From assembly GCA_030634615.1 (NCBI GenBank), contig DAOWAL010000009.1, positions 1 through 16,326 on the forward strand: a stretch of DNA of 16,326 nucleotides, given 5' to 3'. Under the pieces are notes generated by a model. That model saw only the letters and a program-made list of their open reading frames with translations, made no database searches and had not been told where the DNA came from. The position numbers and the translations under genes were made by a program. The first letter of the stretch is position 1, and the number at the start of each line of letters is the position of its first letter. Below, one piece after another: positions 1-7,145 of this stretch. The DNA comes from Candidatus Aenigmatarchaeota archaeon (GTDB taxonomy: Archaea; Aenigmatarchaeota; Aenigmatarchaeia; QMZP01; QMZT01).

Positions 1-1
1 T

Positions 2-274
2 AATTATGAATTGAACATAACAAAAATAGACAATTTTAATTCAACATACTGCAGACCCGATTCGTATGATAATATTGTGAAGGATTTCCAACTTTATGAA
101 AAAACAACATACGGTGTTTATCCGTTAAACATAAACATTGTAATGATGGATTCAACAGATGATGTCATGATGGATTGTGGTGCCATGATACCAACACGTG
201 TAAAAAAGGTTGAAATATCCAGATTCGGTCTTTATAATGGAGATATTGTAAGAATAGGCATTGTTGTGTGGTAA
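2..274 (+). CDS. 3' end of an unrecognised gene (5' part outside the window)
   Basis: The frame is open from the first base of the window to a TAA at 272-274, giving about 90 visible residues. A TTG at 11 could serve as a start, but the frame continues upstream without a stop, so the gene is most likely cut by the window edge. The visible part is mixed polar and hydrophobic, contains two cysteines (in the STYCRPDS and MMDCGAM stretches), and ends in a short hydrophobic tail (VRIGIVVW). I see no transmembrane segment, nucleotide-binding loop or familiar motif. It lies 31 bp upstream of the TrkA-like gene on the same strand, so co-transcription is possible. The function is not recognised. Confidence 0.55.
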   Translation, partial: NYELNITKIDNFNSTYCRPDSYDNIVKDFQLYEKTTYGVYPLNINIVMMDSTDDVMMDCGAMIPTRVKKVEISRFGLYNGDIVRIGIVVW

Positions 275-305
275 AAATATTAATCATAGGATGGATATAT
301 TAACT

Positions 306-947
306 ATGAAAGTTATCATAATTGGCGGTCAGAAATTAGGAGAGGCGCTTTCTCAGCTTTTAATAAAGGAAAAACATGACGTTGTTGTAGTCGAAACAGA
401 TGAAAAACTTGCAGAAGAGTTAGCGGAAAAGTTAGATGCGCTTGTATTACACGGTGATGGTACAGATAAAAACATACTCAAAGATGCAAATATTGAAAAG
501 GCGGATGTAGTGATTGCAGCAACTGGTGATGATAAAACCAATCTTATGGTCTGTGAGTTTGCAAAAAGTGTAAACGTCCCGAATATAATATCCAGAATAA
601 ATCAGTCGGATAATGAAGGAATTTTTACAAAAGTCGGTGTTTCGAACATAATTAACACAACTAATGCTTCAGTTCTCGCTTTCAAAAAGGCCATGGAAAA
701 CCCGGGTAAACAAATAGCAACTTTAATTGCTGGCGGTAAGGGTGAAGTTTTTGAAATAAGTATACACAAGGAATCTAAATTCAACAAAAAGAAAATAGAA
801 GATATTGCAAAAGGATTTACTATTGCATGTATTTACAGAGGAGATAAATACGTTGTTCCTAAACCGGAATCCAAAATAAAAGAAGGTGATATATTAGTAA
901 TATGTTCACCACTAGAGCAAGTCAAAAAAATAGAAAGTATGATCTAA
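306..947 (+). CDS. trkA: TrkA-type K+ channel/transporter regulatory protein (RCK_N + RCK_C)
   Basis: A 213-residue protein with the layout of single-unit TrkA/KtrA regulators. Residues about 1-120 form a Rossmann (RCK_N) domain: the MKVIIIGG start, a glycine turn at G7-G12, acidic residues after the second strand (VVVVETDEK), then HGDGT and AATGDDKTN. Residues about 140-213 resemble RCK_C (GEVFEISIH, then EGDILVICS). Members of this family bind NAD(H) or adenine nucleotides and gate a membrane potassium transporter from the cytoplasm; no partner TrkH/KtrB or channel gene is in the window. The glycine motif reads GGQKLG, so the middle glycine of GxGxxG is a glutamine. ATG at 306 gives the family-typical N terminus; an in-frame ATG at 291 would add five residues. 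A TATA-like AT stretch at 272-282 lies 24-34 nt upstream. The stop codon abuts the stop of the convergent neighbour. Confidence 0.9.
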   Translation: MKVIIIGGQKLGEALSQLLIKEKHDVVVVETDEKLAEELAEKLDALVLHGDGTDKNILKDANIEKADVVIAATGDDKTNLMVCEFAKSVNVPNIISRINQSDNEGIFTKVGVSNIINTTNASVLAFKKAMENPGKQIATLIAGGKGEVFEISIHKESKFNKKKIEDIAKGFTIACIYRGDKYVVPKPESKIKEGDILVICSPLEQVKKIESMI

Positions 948-2273
948 TTATTCACAGTGTTTTTTTGTGAATTCTTTCAACACTGACCTTAGATCAGGTT
1001 TTCCTTTCTCTTTTAAATTATATGAAATGTACGCTGTTGGCTTGTTTATGTTGATAAGTTCTACCAAATTCATCGGTGTTCCTATAACGACCAAATCACA
1101 AGGTGTTTTGTTTATACTTTCTTCAAGTTCTTTGATTTGTTTTTTGCTATAACCAAGAGCCGGTAATATGTTTTTGATGTGAGGATATTTTTTATAAGAT
1201 TCCTTAATTGACCCAACAGTGTATTTTTCAGGTTCGACTATTGATTTGGCCTTGAATTTGAGAGCTGCTACATAACCAGCACCATATGCCATCTCACCAT
1301 GTGTTAGTGTTGGTCCGTCTTCGACAACAAGCACGTTTTTGTTTTTAATTTCTGGTCCGTCTGCAGACGTTACTTCTGAATTGGCATGTATTATTTTTGC
1401 TTTTGGGTTTGCAAAAGCAATTGATTTCATCACGTTTTTTATATCTTCCTTTTTTGCCGTGCTTTCCTTGCTTATAACAACAACATCAGCCAGTCTAAGA
1501 TTGGTTTCTCCGGGATAATATCTTATACCATGATCTGGTCTGTGAGGATCTGCAACTACAATATGTAAATCTGATTTGTAAAAAGATGTATCGTTGTTTC
1601 CGCCGTCCCATAAAATAATGTCTGCTTCGCGTTCTGCTCTTTTAAGTATTTTACCGTAATCGACACCGGCATAGACTATGACACCATTTTTTATATGTTG
1701 CTCGTATTCTTCTCTCTCCTCTATTGTACACTCGTGTGTGTATAGATCATCATAGTTTGCAAATCTCTGCACTTCCTGTTTTTTTAAATCACCGTAAGGC
1801 ATTGGGTGCCTTATGACAACAACTTTGTATCCCATTTCTTTTAGTAGGGTTGATATTTTTCTTGATGTCTGGGATTTGCCGCACCCTGTTCTTACAGCAC
1901 AAACAGATATCACAGGTTTAGTTGATTTTATCATTGTTTCTTTGCATCCCATCAAAACAAAATCTGGACCAAGGGAATTGACAAGGCTTGCTTTATGCAT
2001 AACCGTATCATAAGAAAGATCTGAATAGGCAAGCACTACTTCATCTACATTATGTTTTTTTATTATGGTTGGTAGTTTGCTTTCTATTTCTATTTCTATA
2101 CCATTTGGGTAAAGTTCGCCCGCAAGCTCTTTCGGATATTTTCTTTGAGATATGTTAGGTATTTGTTCTGCTGTAAAACATACAACTTTATAGTTTTTGT
2201 TATTTCTAAAAAACGTGTTAAAATTATGGAAATCTCTTCCAGCTGCTCCCATTATAACTACTTTTCTTTGCAT
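948..2273 (-). CDS. Predicted P-loop GTPase, COG2403 / cyclic 2,3-diphosphoglycerate synthetase-like
   Basis: A 441-residue protein. The N-terminal ~115 residues look like a Rossmann-type domain (RKVVIMGAAGRDFHNF at the start). A P-loop-like segment follows at about 125-135 (AVRTGCGKSQTSRK; K133, S134); it lacks the first glycine of a strict Walker A. Later segments IILWDGGNND and DVVVISKES resemble Walker B-like and nucleotide-base-contacting regions of P-loop ligases. I assign it to the family usually annotated as predicted GTPase or cyclic 2,3-diphosphoglycerate synthetase-like; length agrees. The cyclic-DPG activity is known for methanogen relatives and is not shown here, so only NTP binding is a safe inference. 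It is the second gene of a minus-strand operon: its start lies 16 bp inside acdA, behind a strong Shine-Dalgarno sequence, which suggests coupled translation. Confidence 0.8.
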   Translation of the reverse strand: MQRKVVIMGAAGRDFHNFNTFFRNNKNYKVVCFTAEQIPNISQRKYPKELAGELYPNGIEIEIESKLPTIIKKHNVDEVVLAYSDLSYDTVMHKASLVNSLGPDFVLMGCKETMIKSTKPVISVCAVRTGCGKSQTSRKISTLLKEMGYKVVVIRHPMPYGDLKKQEVQRFANYDDLYTHECTIEEREEYEQHIKNGVIVYAGVDYGKILKRAEREADIILWDGGNNDTSFYKSDLHIVVADPHRPDHGIRYYPGETNLRLADVVVISKESTAKKEDIKNVMKSIAFANPKAKIIHANSEVTSADGPEIKNKNVLVVEDGPTLTHGEMAYGAGYVAALKFKAKSIVEPEKYTVGSIKESYKKYPHIKNILPALGYSKKQIKELEESINKTPCDLVVIGTPMNLVELININKPTAYISYNLKEKGKPDLRSVLKEFTKKHCE

Positions 2274-3637
2274 TCACAATCCTCCCCAAAATCATGTAAT
2301 ACTTTCATTGATCTTGCCGCATTTTGCGGGTATGAAAATGTTGGAATACCCGATTGTTCCATTGTTTTTTTAAGAACTTCGGTATATTCGCCTCCTGCAG
2401 ATATCACAAAAATTGGTTTATCACTTGTCTTTACAGCGTTTATTATGGTGTCAACTATTTCCCCACCAAGACTTGGTACCTGAAGTAAAACTATGAGCCC
2501 TATTATATCAACATTTGGATCTTTGATGGCCGCTTTTATTGCTTTTTGGTATCTTTCGACATCGGCATCTCCTATGAGATCTATTGGGTTTTTGATGACA
2601 ACGTAATGAGGCATTTGTTTCTTTAGTTTTTCTATTGTTTCTTTTTCCATTTTTGCTAGTCTGAGTTTGTTGTCTATTATATTATCGGCAAGTAATACTC
2701 CAAACCCTCCACCATCTGTTATTATTTGGACCCTGTTACCCTTTGGTTTTGGGTGACAACAAAGTGTTCTTGCGAAATTGAAAAGCTCTTCCATATCATC
2801 TGCTTGTATAACACCTGCCTGTTTGAATGCCGCAGAGTAAATTTCGGAAGCGCCTGCAAGTGAACCAGTGTGTGAAGATACTGCTTTTGTTCCCGCAGCC
2901 GTTGTTCCTCCCTTCAATACTATTATTGGTTTCTTACCACAAACCTTTTTTGTAATTTCAAAAAATTTTCTTCCTTCCTTGACACCTTCAAAATAAGCAC
3001 ATATTACACTTGTTTTTTTGTCGTTAACAAGATATTCAATAAGATCTGCTTCATCTATATCAACAGCATTACCATAAGAAACGAACTTTGAAATTGTATA
3101 CCCCTTCCTTGACATCCAGTCAACCACAACAGAACCAACAGCACCAGACTGCGTTATGAATGCTATGTTTCCTGCCTTGGGTCTTCCTAATTTATATCTT
3201 GGTAGAAACACTGTATCAACCCCTGTTTCAGGAACGAAAACACCAAGACAGTTTGGGCCCACTATTCTCATTTTATATTTTTTGCCAATTTTTTCTATTT
3301 GTTTTTCAAGATTTATTTTTCCTATTTCTTTGAATCCGCCAGTAACTATTATAGTCGCCTTTATTCCTTTTTTACCACACTCTTCAACTGCTGAAGGAAC
3401 ATAATCAGCAGGTATTGCTATTATCGCAAGGTCTAATTTTTCCTTTATTGAAGTAATGTTTTTGTAACATTTTTTGCCAATTATTTTTTCAAGTTTTGGG
3501 TTTACTGGAAAAACTTTTCCTTTGTATCCACCCTCTAAGAAATTTCTGTATATTACGTGACCAACTTTTTTCTGATCTCTTGAAACCCCTATTACAGCAA
3601 CCGATTTCGGATCGAAGAATAGGTCAAGTTTATTCAT
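2258..3637 (-). CDS. acdA: Acetyl-CoA synthetase (ADP-forming), alpha subunit
   Basis: A 459-residue protein from the ATG at 3637 (a TTG at 3658 would add seven residues with no family support). Domains in order: CoA-binding Rossmann domain at about 8-130 (SVAVIGVSR, VFPVNP, IVTGGF, VGPNCLG); a ligase-type domain at about 150-290 (FITQSGAVG); and a third domain to the end (ITDGGGFGVL, IKNPIDLIGD). The phosphorylatable catalytic histidine is visible as H256 in SSHTGSLAGA. The enzyme converts acyl-CoA, ADP and phosphate into acid, CoA and ATP, giving substrate-level ATP in fermenting archaea. The alpha subunit needs a beta subunit with the ATP-grasp domain; none is in this window and it is not fused here, so acdB must be elsewhere. 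A related acyl-CoA or CoA-binding-domain protein cannot be excluded. It heads an operon with the COG2403 gene. Confidence 0.88.
   Translation of the reverse strand: MNKLDLFFDPKSVAVIGVSRDQKKVGHVIYRNFLEGGYKGKVFPVNPKLEKIIGKKCYKNITSIKEKLDLAIIAIPADYVPSAVEECGKKGIKATIIVTGGFKEIGKINLEKQIEKIGKKYKMRIVGPNCLGVFVPETGVDTVFLPRYKLGRPKAGNIAFITQSGAVGSVVVDWMSRKGYTISKFVSYGNAVDIDEADLIEYLVNDKKTSVICAYFEGVKEGRKFFEITKKVCGKKPIIVLKGGTTAAGTKAVSSHTGSLAGASEIYSAAFKQAGVIQADDMEELFNFARTLCCHPKPKGNRVQIITDGGGFGVLLADNIIDNKLRLAKMEKETIEKLKKQMPHYVVIKNPIDLIGDADVERYQKAIKAAIKDPNVDIIGLIVLLQVPSLGGEIVDTIINAVKTSDKPIFVISAGGEYTEVLKKTMEQSGIPTFSYPQNAARSMKVLHDFGEDCECKEK
2281..2287 (-). promoter_or_regulatory. Shine-Dalgarno site of the COG2403 gene, inside the end of acdA
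   Basis: On the minus strand GGGGAGG lies seven bases before the ATG at 2273. It is inside the last codons of acdA and is the strongest ribosome-binding site seen in the window. It fixes the start codon and explains how the overlapping second gene can be translated from the acdA mRNA. Confidence 0.75.
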
Positions 3638-3669
3638 AAAGATATTATTAACAAACACAATATATACTT
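3638..3669. promoter_or_regulatory. Compact divergent promoter region between acdA and the aminotransferase
   Basis: Only 32 bp separate the two start codons. On the minus strand a TATATATT box (about 3660-3667) lies 23-30 nt before the acdA ATG at 3637. On the plus strand an AT element GATATTATTA (3641-3650) lies 20-29 nt before the ATG at 3670. Both spacings would place transcription starts at or very near the start codons, so both mRNAs would be leaderless and the two preinitiation complexes would overlap. The boxes are read by eye. Confidence 0.45.
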
Positions 3670-4842
3670 ATGGCTCGCAGAGTGATATCCGAGCGTGAAG
3701 AGGAATTACCTGTCTCAACAATTGGTGAACTCATTAAGATAACAGAAGAGAGTAAAGGTATCGTATCTCTCGGGCCAGGAGAACCGGATTTTGATTCTCC
3801 AAAACATATTATTGATTTCGCGTGTAAGATGCTGAGGGAGGGGAAAACACATTACTCTCCTCCAGGGGGAAGGACAGAACTACGAGAGGCCATATCAAAA
3901 AAATTAAAAAGGGAAAACAATATAGATTTGCCCCCGGAACAAATTATTGTAACATGTGGTTCAACAGAAGCTATAATGCTTGCTTTATTCTGTACAATTG
4001 ATCCAGGAGAGGGAGTTTTACTTCCTGATCCCGGTTTTTTGTGTTACAAACCAACTGTAGAAATATTAAATGGAATGCCCCTTTCTGTACCACACAAAGA
4101 AAGCGACGGATTTCAGTTCAAGACAGAAGAAGCAGAGAAAATAATTGTTCCTGAAAAAACAAATATTATGATTTTGAATACACCATCAAACCCGTTGGGT
4201 GTTGTTTATAATAAAAAAACGTTAGAGGAAATCGCAGATTTTGTAACAGAATATGACATTACTGTATTATCAGACGAGGCATATGAAAAATTCGTTTATG
4301 ATGGAGAAAAACATGTTTCATTTGCTTCTCTAAATGGTATGGACAAAAGAACAATAACACTACAATCATTTTCAAAAACATACGCAATGCCCGGTTTTAG
4401 AGTCGGATACGCGGCCGGGCCGGAAAATCTAATAAACGCAATGAAAAAGGTTCATATATATTCATCCATATGTTCACCAACGGTTTCTCAGTTGGCGGCG
4501 CACATGGCCTTAACCGGACCACAAAAATGTATAACAGATATGTTGAAAGAGTATGATAAAAGAAGAAAAATTATGATAAAAAGATTATGTGAGATAGATG
4601 GTATTAGTTGTGTGAATCCCAAAGGTGCATTTTATGCTTTTCCTAATATATCCAGATTTGGCAAAAAATCGTTAGATTTTTCTAAGTGGTTAATAAAAAA
4701 CGCAAAAGTGGCAACAGTGCCCGGAACGGAGTTTGGTAGAATGGGTGAAGGGTATGTTCGTTGTTCATACGCAACATCATATAAAAAGATAGAAAATGCC
4801 ATGGATCAAATAGAAAACTCCTTAAAAAATATTAAAAAATAA
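3670..4842 (+). CDS. PLP-dependent class I/II aminotransferase (aspartate aminotransferase-like)
   Basis: A 390-residue fold-type I aminotransferase of normal length. Visible active-site elements: substrate-side motif SLGPGEPDFDSP near the N terminus, THYSPPGG, N174 in NTPSNPLG, D202 in LSDEAYE (contacts the pyridine nitrogen), Schiff-base lysine K236 in SFSKTYAMPGFR, and R364 in GYVRCSYA (binds the substrate carboxylate). It moves an amino group between an amino acid and a 2-oxo acid in the cytoplasm. Sequence alone does not fix the donor; aspartate, aromatic and alanine-type enzymes share these motifs. It is divergent from acdA, and a link through pyruvate/acetyl-CoA and amino-acid fermentation is possible but only inferred. 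It ends just before the probable origin. Confidence 0.92.
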   Translation: MARRVISEREEELPVSTIGELIKITEESKGIVSLGPGEPDFDSPKHIIDFACKMLREGKTHYSPPGGRTELREAISKKLKRENNIDLPPEQIIVTCGSTEAIMLALFCTIDPGEGVLLPDPGFLCYKPTVEILNGMPLSVPHKESDGFQFKTEEAEKIIVPEKTNIMILNTPSNPLGVVYNKKTLEEIADFVTEYDITVLSDEAYEKFVYDGEKHVSFASLNGMDKRTITLQSFSKTYAMPGFRVGYAAGPENLINAMKKVHIYSSICSPTVSQLAAHMALTGPQKCITDMLKEYDKRRKIMIKRLCEIDGISCVNPKGAFYAFPNISRFGKKSLDFSKWLIKNAKVATVPGTEFGRMGEGYVRCSYATSYKKIENAMDQIENSLKNIKK

Positions 4843-4848
4843 CACTCT

Positions 4849-4870
4849 ATGCCCCCCATTTCCTTTGGAA
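4849..4870 (-). repeat. Origin recognition box 1
   Basis: Read on the minus strand this is TTCCAAAGGAAAT followed by a run of six G and then CAT. It is inverted relative to the box at 4946, and its G-run points away from the AT-rich centre. Confidence 0.65.
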
Positions 4871-4875
4871 TATGG

Positions 4876-4945
4876 TAATGTTGTGTTGTTTTTCCTTTAA
4901 TTATATTATAACAGTGTTATAATAAATAATAAATAATACATTTTG
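4876..4945. other. AT-rich duplex-unwinding element between the ORBs
   Basis: About 70 bases are made almost wholly of A and T, including repeated AATAAATAATAAAT units at the right side and a 21-bp palindrome in the middle. Position between inverted ORBs supports a role in strand opening. The T-rich left part (GTTGTTTTTCCTTT) could also serve as the aminotransferase terminator. Confidence 0.6.
4904..4924. repeat. Perfect 21-bp palindrome in the unwinding element
   Basis: Arms TATTATAACA (4904-4913) and TGTTATAATA (4915-4924) are exact reverse complements around a single central G. It could be a binding site for a dimeric protein or a cruciform at the origin; no known operator is recognised. 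Confidence 0.7.
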
Positions 4946-4975
4946 CTTTCCAGTGGAAACAAGGGGCTTGGTGGG
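4946..4975 (+). repeat. Origin recognition box 2 (best match)
   Basis: Reads CTTTCCAGTGGAAACAAGGG and continues with G, CTT and two further G-runs. The dyad core TTCCAGTGGAA, the GAAAC block and the downstream G-run are the recognised parts of archaeal ORBs. Eleven bases of its core (AGTGGAAACAA) recur on the minus strand at 8653-8663. Confidence 0.8.
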
Positions 4976-4995
4976 TTTTACTCAAAAAACATAAA

Positions 4996-5006
4996 GAAAT
5001 ATAAAC
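4996..5006 (+). promoter_or_regulatory. TATA box of cdc6
   Basis: GAAATATAAAC lies 22-32 nt before the cdc6 ATG, which predicts a leaderless mRNA starting at or near the start codon. It overlaps ORB 3. Confidence 0.5.
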
Positions 5007-5023
5007 CTCCGTTTCATATGGAA
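4999..5023 (-). repeat. Origin recognition box 3, overlapping the cdc6 promoter
   Basis: On the minus strand TTCCATATGAAACGGAGG runs into TTTATAT. It covers the end of the cdc6 TATA box and the expected transcription start. A close copy (TTCCATATGAAATGAAGG) occurs at 10152. Confidence 0.6.
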
Positions 5024-5027
5024 GTAT

Positions 5028-6236
5028 ATGTCTCAGATTTCACTCAATGATATTTTTCAACGGTATGTCGATAATAGAACCATTTTTAGAGACAAGAACA
5101 TATTGTCCATACGGTTCACACCAAACAACATACCACACAGGGAAGAAAAAATAAAACAACTTGGTTTGATATTAGCACCCATTTTGCGTGGAGAAAAACC
5201 ATCGAACTTGTTTATTTATGGTAAAACCGGAACCGGGAAATCTCTCTGTGTTAAATACACAACAGATGTACTGGAAAGTGCAGCAAAACAAAACAAAGAT
5301 GAAAAAATAAAAATAATTTACATTAACTGTAAGATGAGTAAGGTGTCAGACACAGAGTATAGAATGCTTTCCCAGCTTATTATGGGATTTGGCGTTACCG
5401 TTCCTTTTACCGGGCTTCCAACAAACCAATTATATCAAAAATTTTTTGGGTTGCTTGATAACAAGGAACAAAACGTTGTAATAGTTTTAGATGAAATAGA
5501 CGCGCTTGTCAACAAAATAGGTGACGGTGTACTTTACAATCTCACAAGAATAAATCAGGATCTTACAAAATCAAAACTTACCATAATAGGAATATCAAAT
5601 AACATATCATTCATAAACAATCTTGATCCACGTGTTAAATCGTCTCTTTCAGAAGAGGAAATTGTATTCCCCCCATATAATGCAAATGAACTCCGTGATA
5701 TATTGACAGAGAGAGTAAAAGACGCTTTCTTTGAAAACGTTGTTGAAAACGTTGTTATATCAAAATGTTCAGCACTTGCCGCGCAAGAACACGGTGATGC
5801 AAGAAAGGCACTCGATCTTCTTAGAGTTGCAGGAGAAATAACAGAGAGAGAGGGGGAAGAAAGAGTCATAGAAAAACATGTTGACGTTGCAGAAAAAAAA
5901 TTAGATAGAGATAAGACATTAGAGGTTGTCAAAAACCAACCAAAACAATCAAAATGTGTTTTATTATCAATAATAAGGCTTTCAAAAAACGGGCACGACG
6001 GCATACAAACAGGGGACATATACGATCTTTATGCAAAAATATGTAGAAAGTGTAACATAAACCCTCTAACACAAAGAAGAGTTTCAGACTTAATATCGGA
6101 ACTTGATATGTTTGGTATAGTTAACGCAAAGGTTATTTCAAAGGGGAGATATGGAAGAACGAGGGAAATAAAAATTGACTTGGCAAATGAAATTATAGAA
6201 AAAATAGAAAGCATGTTTGAATCCGAGTTTGCGTAA
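5028..6236 (+). CDS. cdc6: Orc1/Cdc6 replication initiator
   Basis: A 402-residue AAA+ ATPase plus winged-helix protein of normal family length. Visible motifs: Walker A at 65-72 (GKTGTGKS), Walker B with D155-E156 (VLDEID), sensor 1 with N191 (IIGISNN), sensor 2 GDAR at 256-259 followed by KALDLLRVAGE, and a C-terminal winged helix at about 300-402 (the segments GDIYDLY and RRVSDLISELDMFGIV). These proteins bind ORBs through both the winged helix and the AAA+ domain, open the origin and load the MCM helicase. The ATG at 5028 is chosen from family-typical N-terminal length and the TATA box 22-32 nt upstream. The gene starts next to its presumed origin and is followed after 14 bp by the DP1 gene, the same order as in several euryarchaeal origins. 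Confidence 0.95.
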   Translation: MSQISLNDIFQRYVDNRTIFRDKNILSIRFTPNNIPHREEKIKQLGLILAPILRGEKPSNLFIYGKTGTGKSLCVKYTTDVLESAAKQNKDEKIKIIYINCKMSKVSDTEYRMLSQLIMGFGVTVPFTGLPTNQLYQKFFGLLDNKEQNVVIVLDEIDALVNKIGDGVLYNLTRINQDLTKSKLTIIGISNNISFINNLDPRVKSSLSEEEIVFPPYNANELRDILTERVKDAFFENVVENVVISKCSALAAQEHGDARKALDLLRVAGEITEREGEERVIEKHVDVAEKKLDRDKTLEVVKNQPKQSKCVLLSIIRLSKNGHDGIQTGDIYDLYAKICRKCNINPLTQRRVSDLISELDMFGIVNAKVISKGRYGRTREIKIDLANEIIEKIESMFESEFA

Positions 6237-6250
6237 GTTCTGTGAATGTT

Positions 6251-7123
6251 ATGAACAAAAAAGACATAATAATAATTTTTCTGAAAGAGGGAATACTTCT
6301 TTCACCAGAAGAAACAAACAGTATAAATGAAGAAAATTATAAAGAAATACTAGAAAATAAAACAAAAGAAATCCCCAAAAAACAAGAAACCAAAAAAACA
6401 ATAAAACAAACAAAAAACAAAGAAGTAAAAAAAGAAAACGTAAGTGTAACATCTTCTGATTTTGTAAAGTCTTACAAAAAAAGATATGATATGTTAAAAG
6501 AAATGTTACTCAAAAAAATAGACGCAGTTTCCATAGACAAAGGGAAAAGGGTTTTTTCGGAAGTCAATATAGTTGGCAGAGTAAAAGAAACAAACGGTAG
6601 TTTTTTCGTACTTGAAGACATAACAGGCGAAACAGAAATAATGCACAACAGTAACGAAGTAAGTGTTGGTGATGTTTTGGGGGTATCGGGAAACTTTAGA
6701 GAAAGCAAATTTAACCCAAAACAAATAATATGGCCTGATGTACCGCTTGAAAAAACACCCCAGCCATTAAATCATAAAATTATACTTACTACAGTAAAAA
6801 AAGAAAGTGATGACATCACTGTTTATGCATCAATACGTCAAGGTGAAATGTTAACAGAAAAATACAATGATAACATTTTCGTAACATCATATTTTCCAAC
6901 AATTAAAATAAGCGAAGAAGATGCCGTTAAAATAATGAAAAGAAGAATGATACCGGAAAAATTTTCATTGAATGTCATAGTAGACAAAATACCTCACATT
7001 CTTTGGATAATGAATAATGATAATAATTGGACGAAAAATTACAAGGGTGTTGTTATAATATCATCAGATGAAAATAGTTATGTAGTATATGATGGCAAAG
7101 AGGCTGTTTTTGAAAGAATATAA
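6251..7123 (+). CDS. polD1: DNA polymerase D small subunit (DP1), shortened, phosphoesterase domain lost
   Basis: From the ATG at 6251 the protein has 290 residues (a GTG at 6242 would add three), against roughly 450-600 usual for DP1. Residues 1-30 resemble the small N-terminal helical domain; 38-65 are a lysine-rich linker; about 98-165 are the OB fold ending in the DP1-typical IIWPDVP. In normal DP1 a Mre11-like phosphoesterase follows (D-x-H, GD, GNH, GHxH motifs). Here the first three motifs are absent and only its C-terminal part can be followed: AVKIMKRRMIP (about 225-235) matches the kRRHLaP segment, and DKIPHILWIMNNDNN with NYKGVVIISS (245-271) matches the segment ending in GHxH and its Y-R/K-G-V follow-up. 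The metal-binding GHxH is replaced by asparagine/aspartate residues. It can probably still support the large subunit structurally but cannot be a nuclease. DP2 is not in the window. Alignment is from memory of the family. Confidence 0.75.
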   Translation: MNKKDIIIIFLKEGILLSPEETNSINEENYKEILENKTKEIPKKQETKKTIKQTKNKEVKKENVSVTSSDFVKSYKKRYDMLKEMLLKKIDAVSIDKGKRVFSEVNIVGRVKETNGSFFVLEDITGETEIMHNSNEVSVGDVLGVSGNFRESKFNPKQIIWPDVPLEKTPQPLNHKIILTTVKKESDDITVYASIRQGEMLTEKYNDNIFVTSYFPTIKISEEDAVKIMKRRMIPEKFSLNVIVDKIPHILWIMNNDNNWTKNYKGVVIISSDENSYVVYDGKEAVFERI

Positions 7124-7130
7124 TATCTAA

Positions 7131-7135
7131 GAGGT
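7131..7135 (+). promoter_or_regulatory. Shine-Dalgarno site of the phosphoesterase gene
   Basis: GAGGT lies ten bases before the ATG at 7146, in the 22-bp gap after the DP1 gene. It supports this start and translation from the cdc6-DP1 transcript. Confidence 0.55.
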
Positions 7136-7145
7136 AAGAATTAAT

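Larger units (their letters stand above)
4849..5023. other. Probable replication origin (oriC): ORBs around an AT-rich unwinding element
   Basis: This 175-bp region directly precedes cdc6, the usual location of archaeal origins. It contains three sequences fitting the shared pattern TTCCANNNGAAAYNNNGG (written from these copies): 4849-4870 on the minus strand, 4946-4975 on the plus strand and 4999-5023 on the minus strand. The first two point away from each other and enclose a very AT-rich stretch at about 4876-4945. Inverted origin recognition boxes around a duplex-unwinding element are the known arrangement of origins bound by Orc1/Cdc6. The known ORB has a TTCCA..GGAAAC core followed by a G-run, and the 4946 copy matches this closely. 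Start-site activity is inferred, not shown. Confidence 0.8.
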
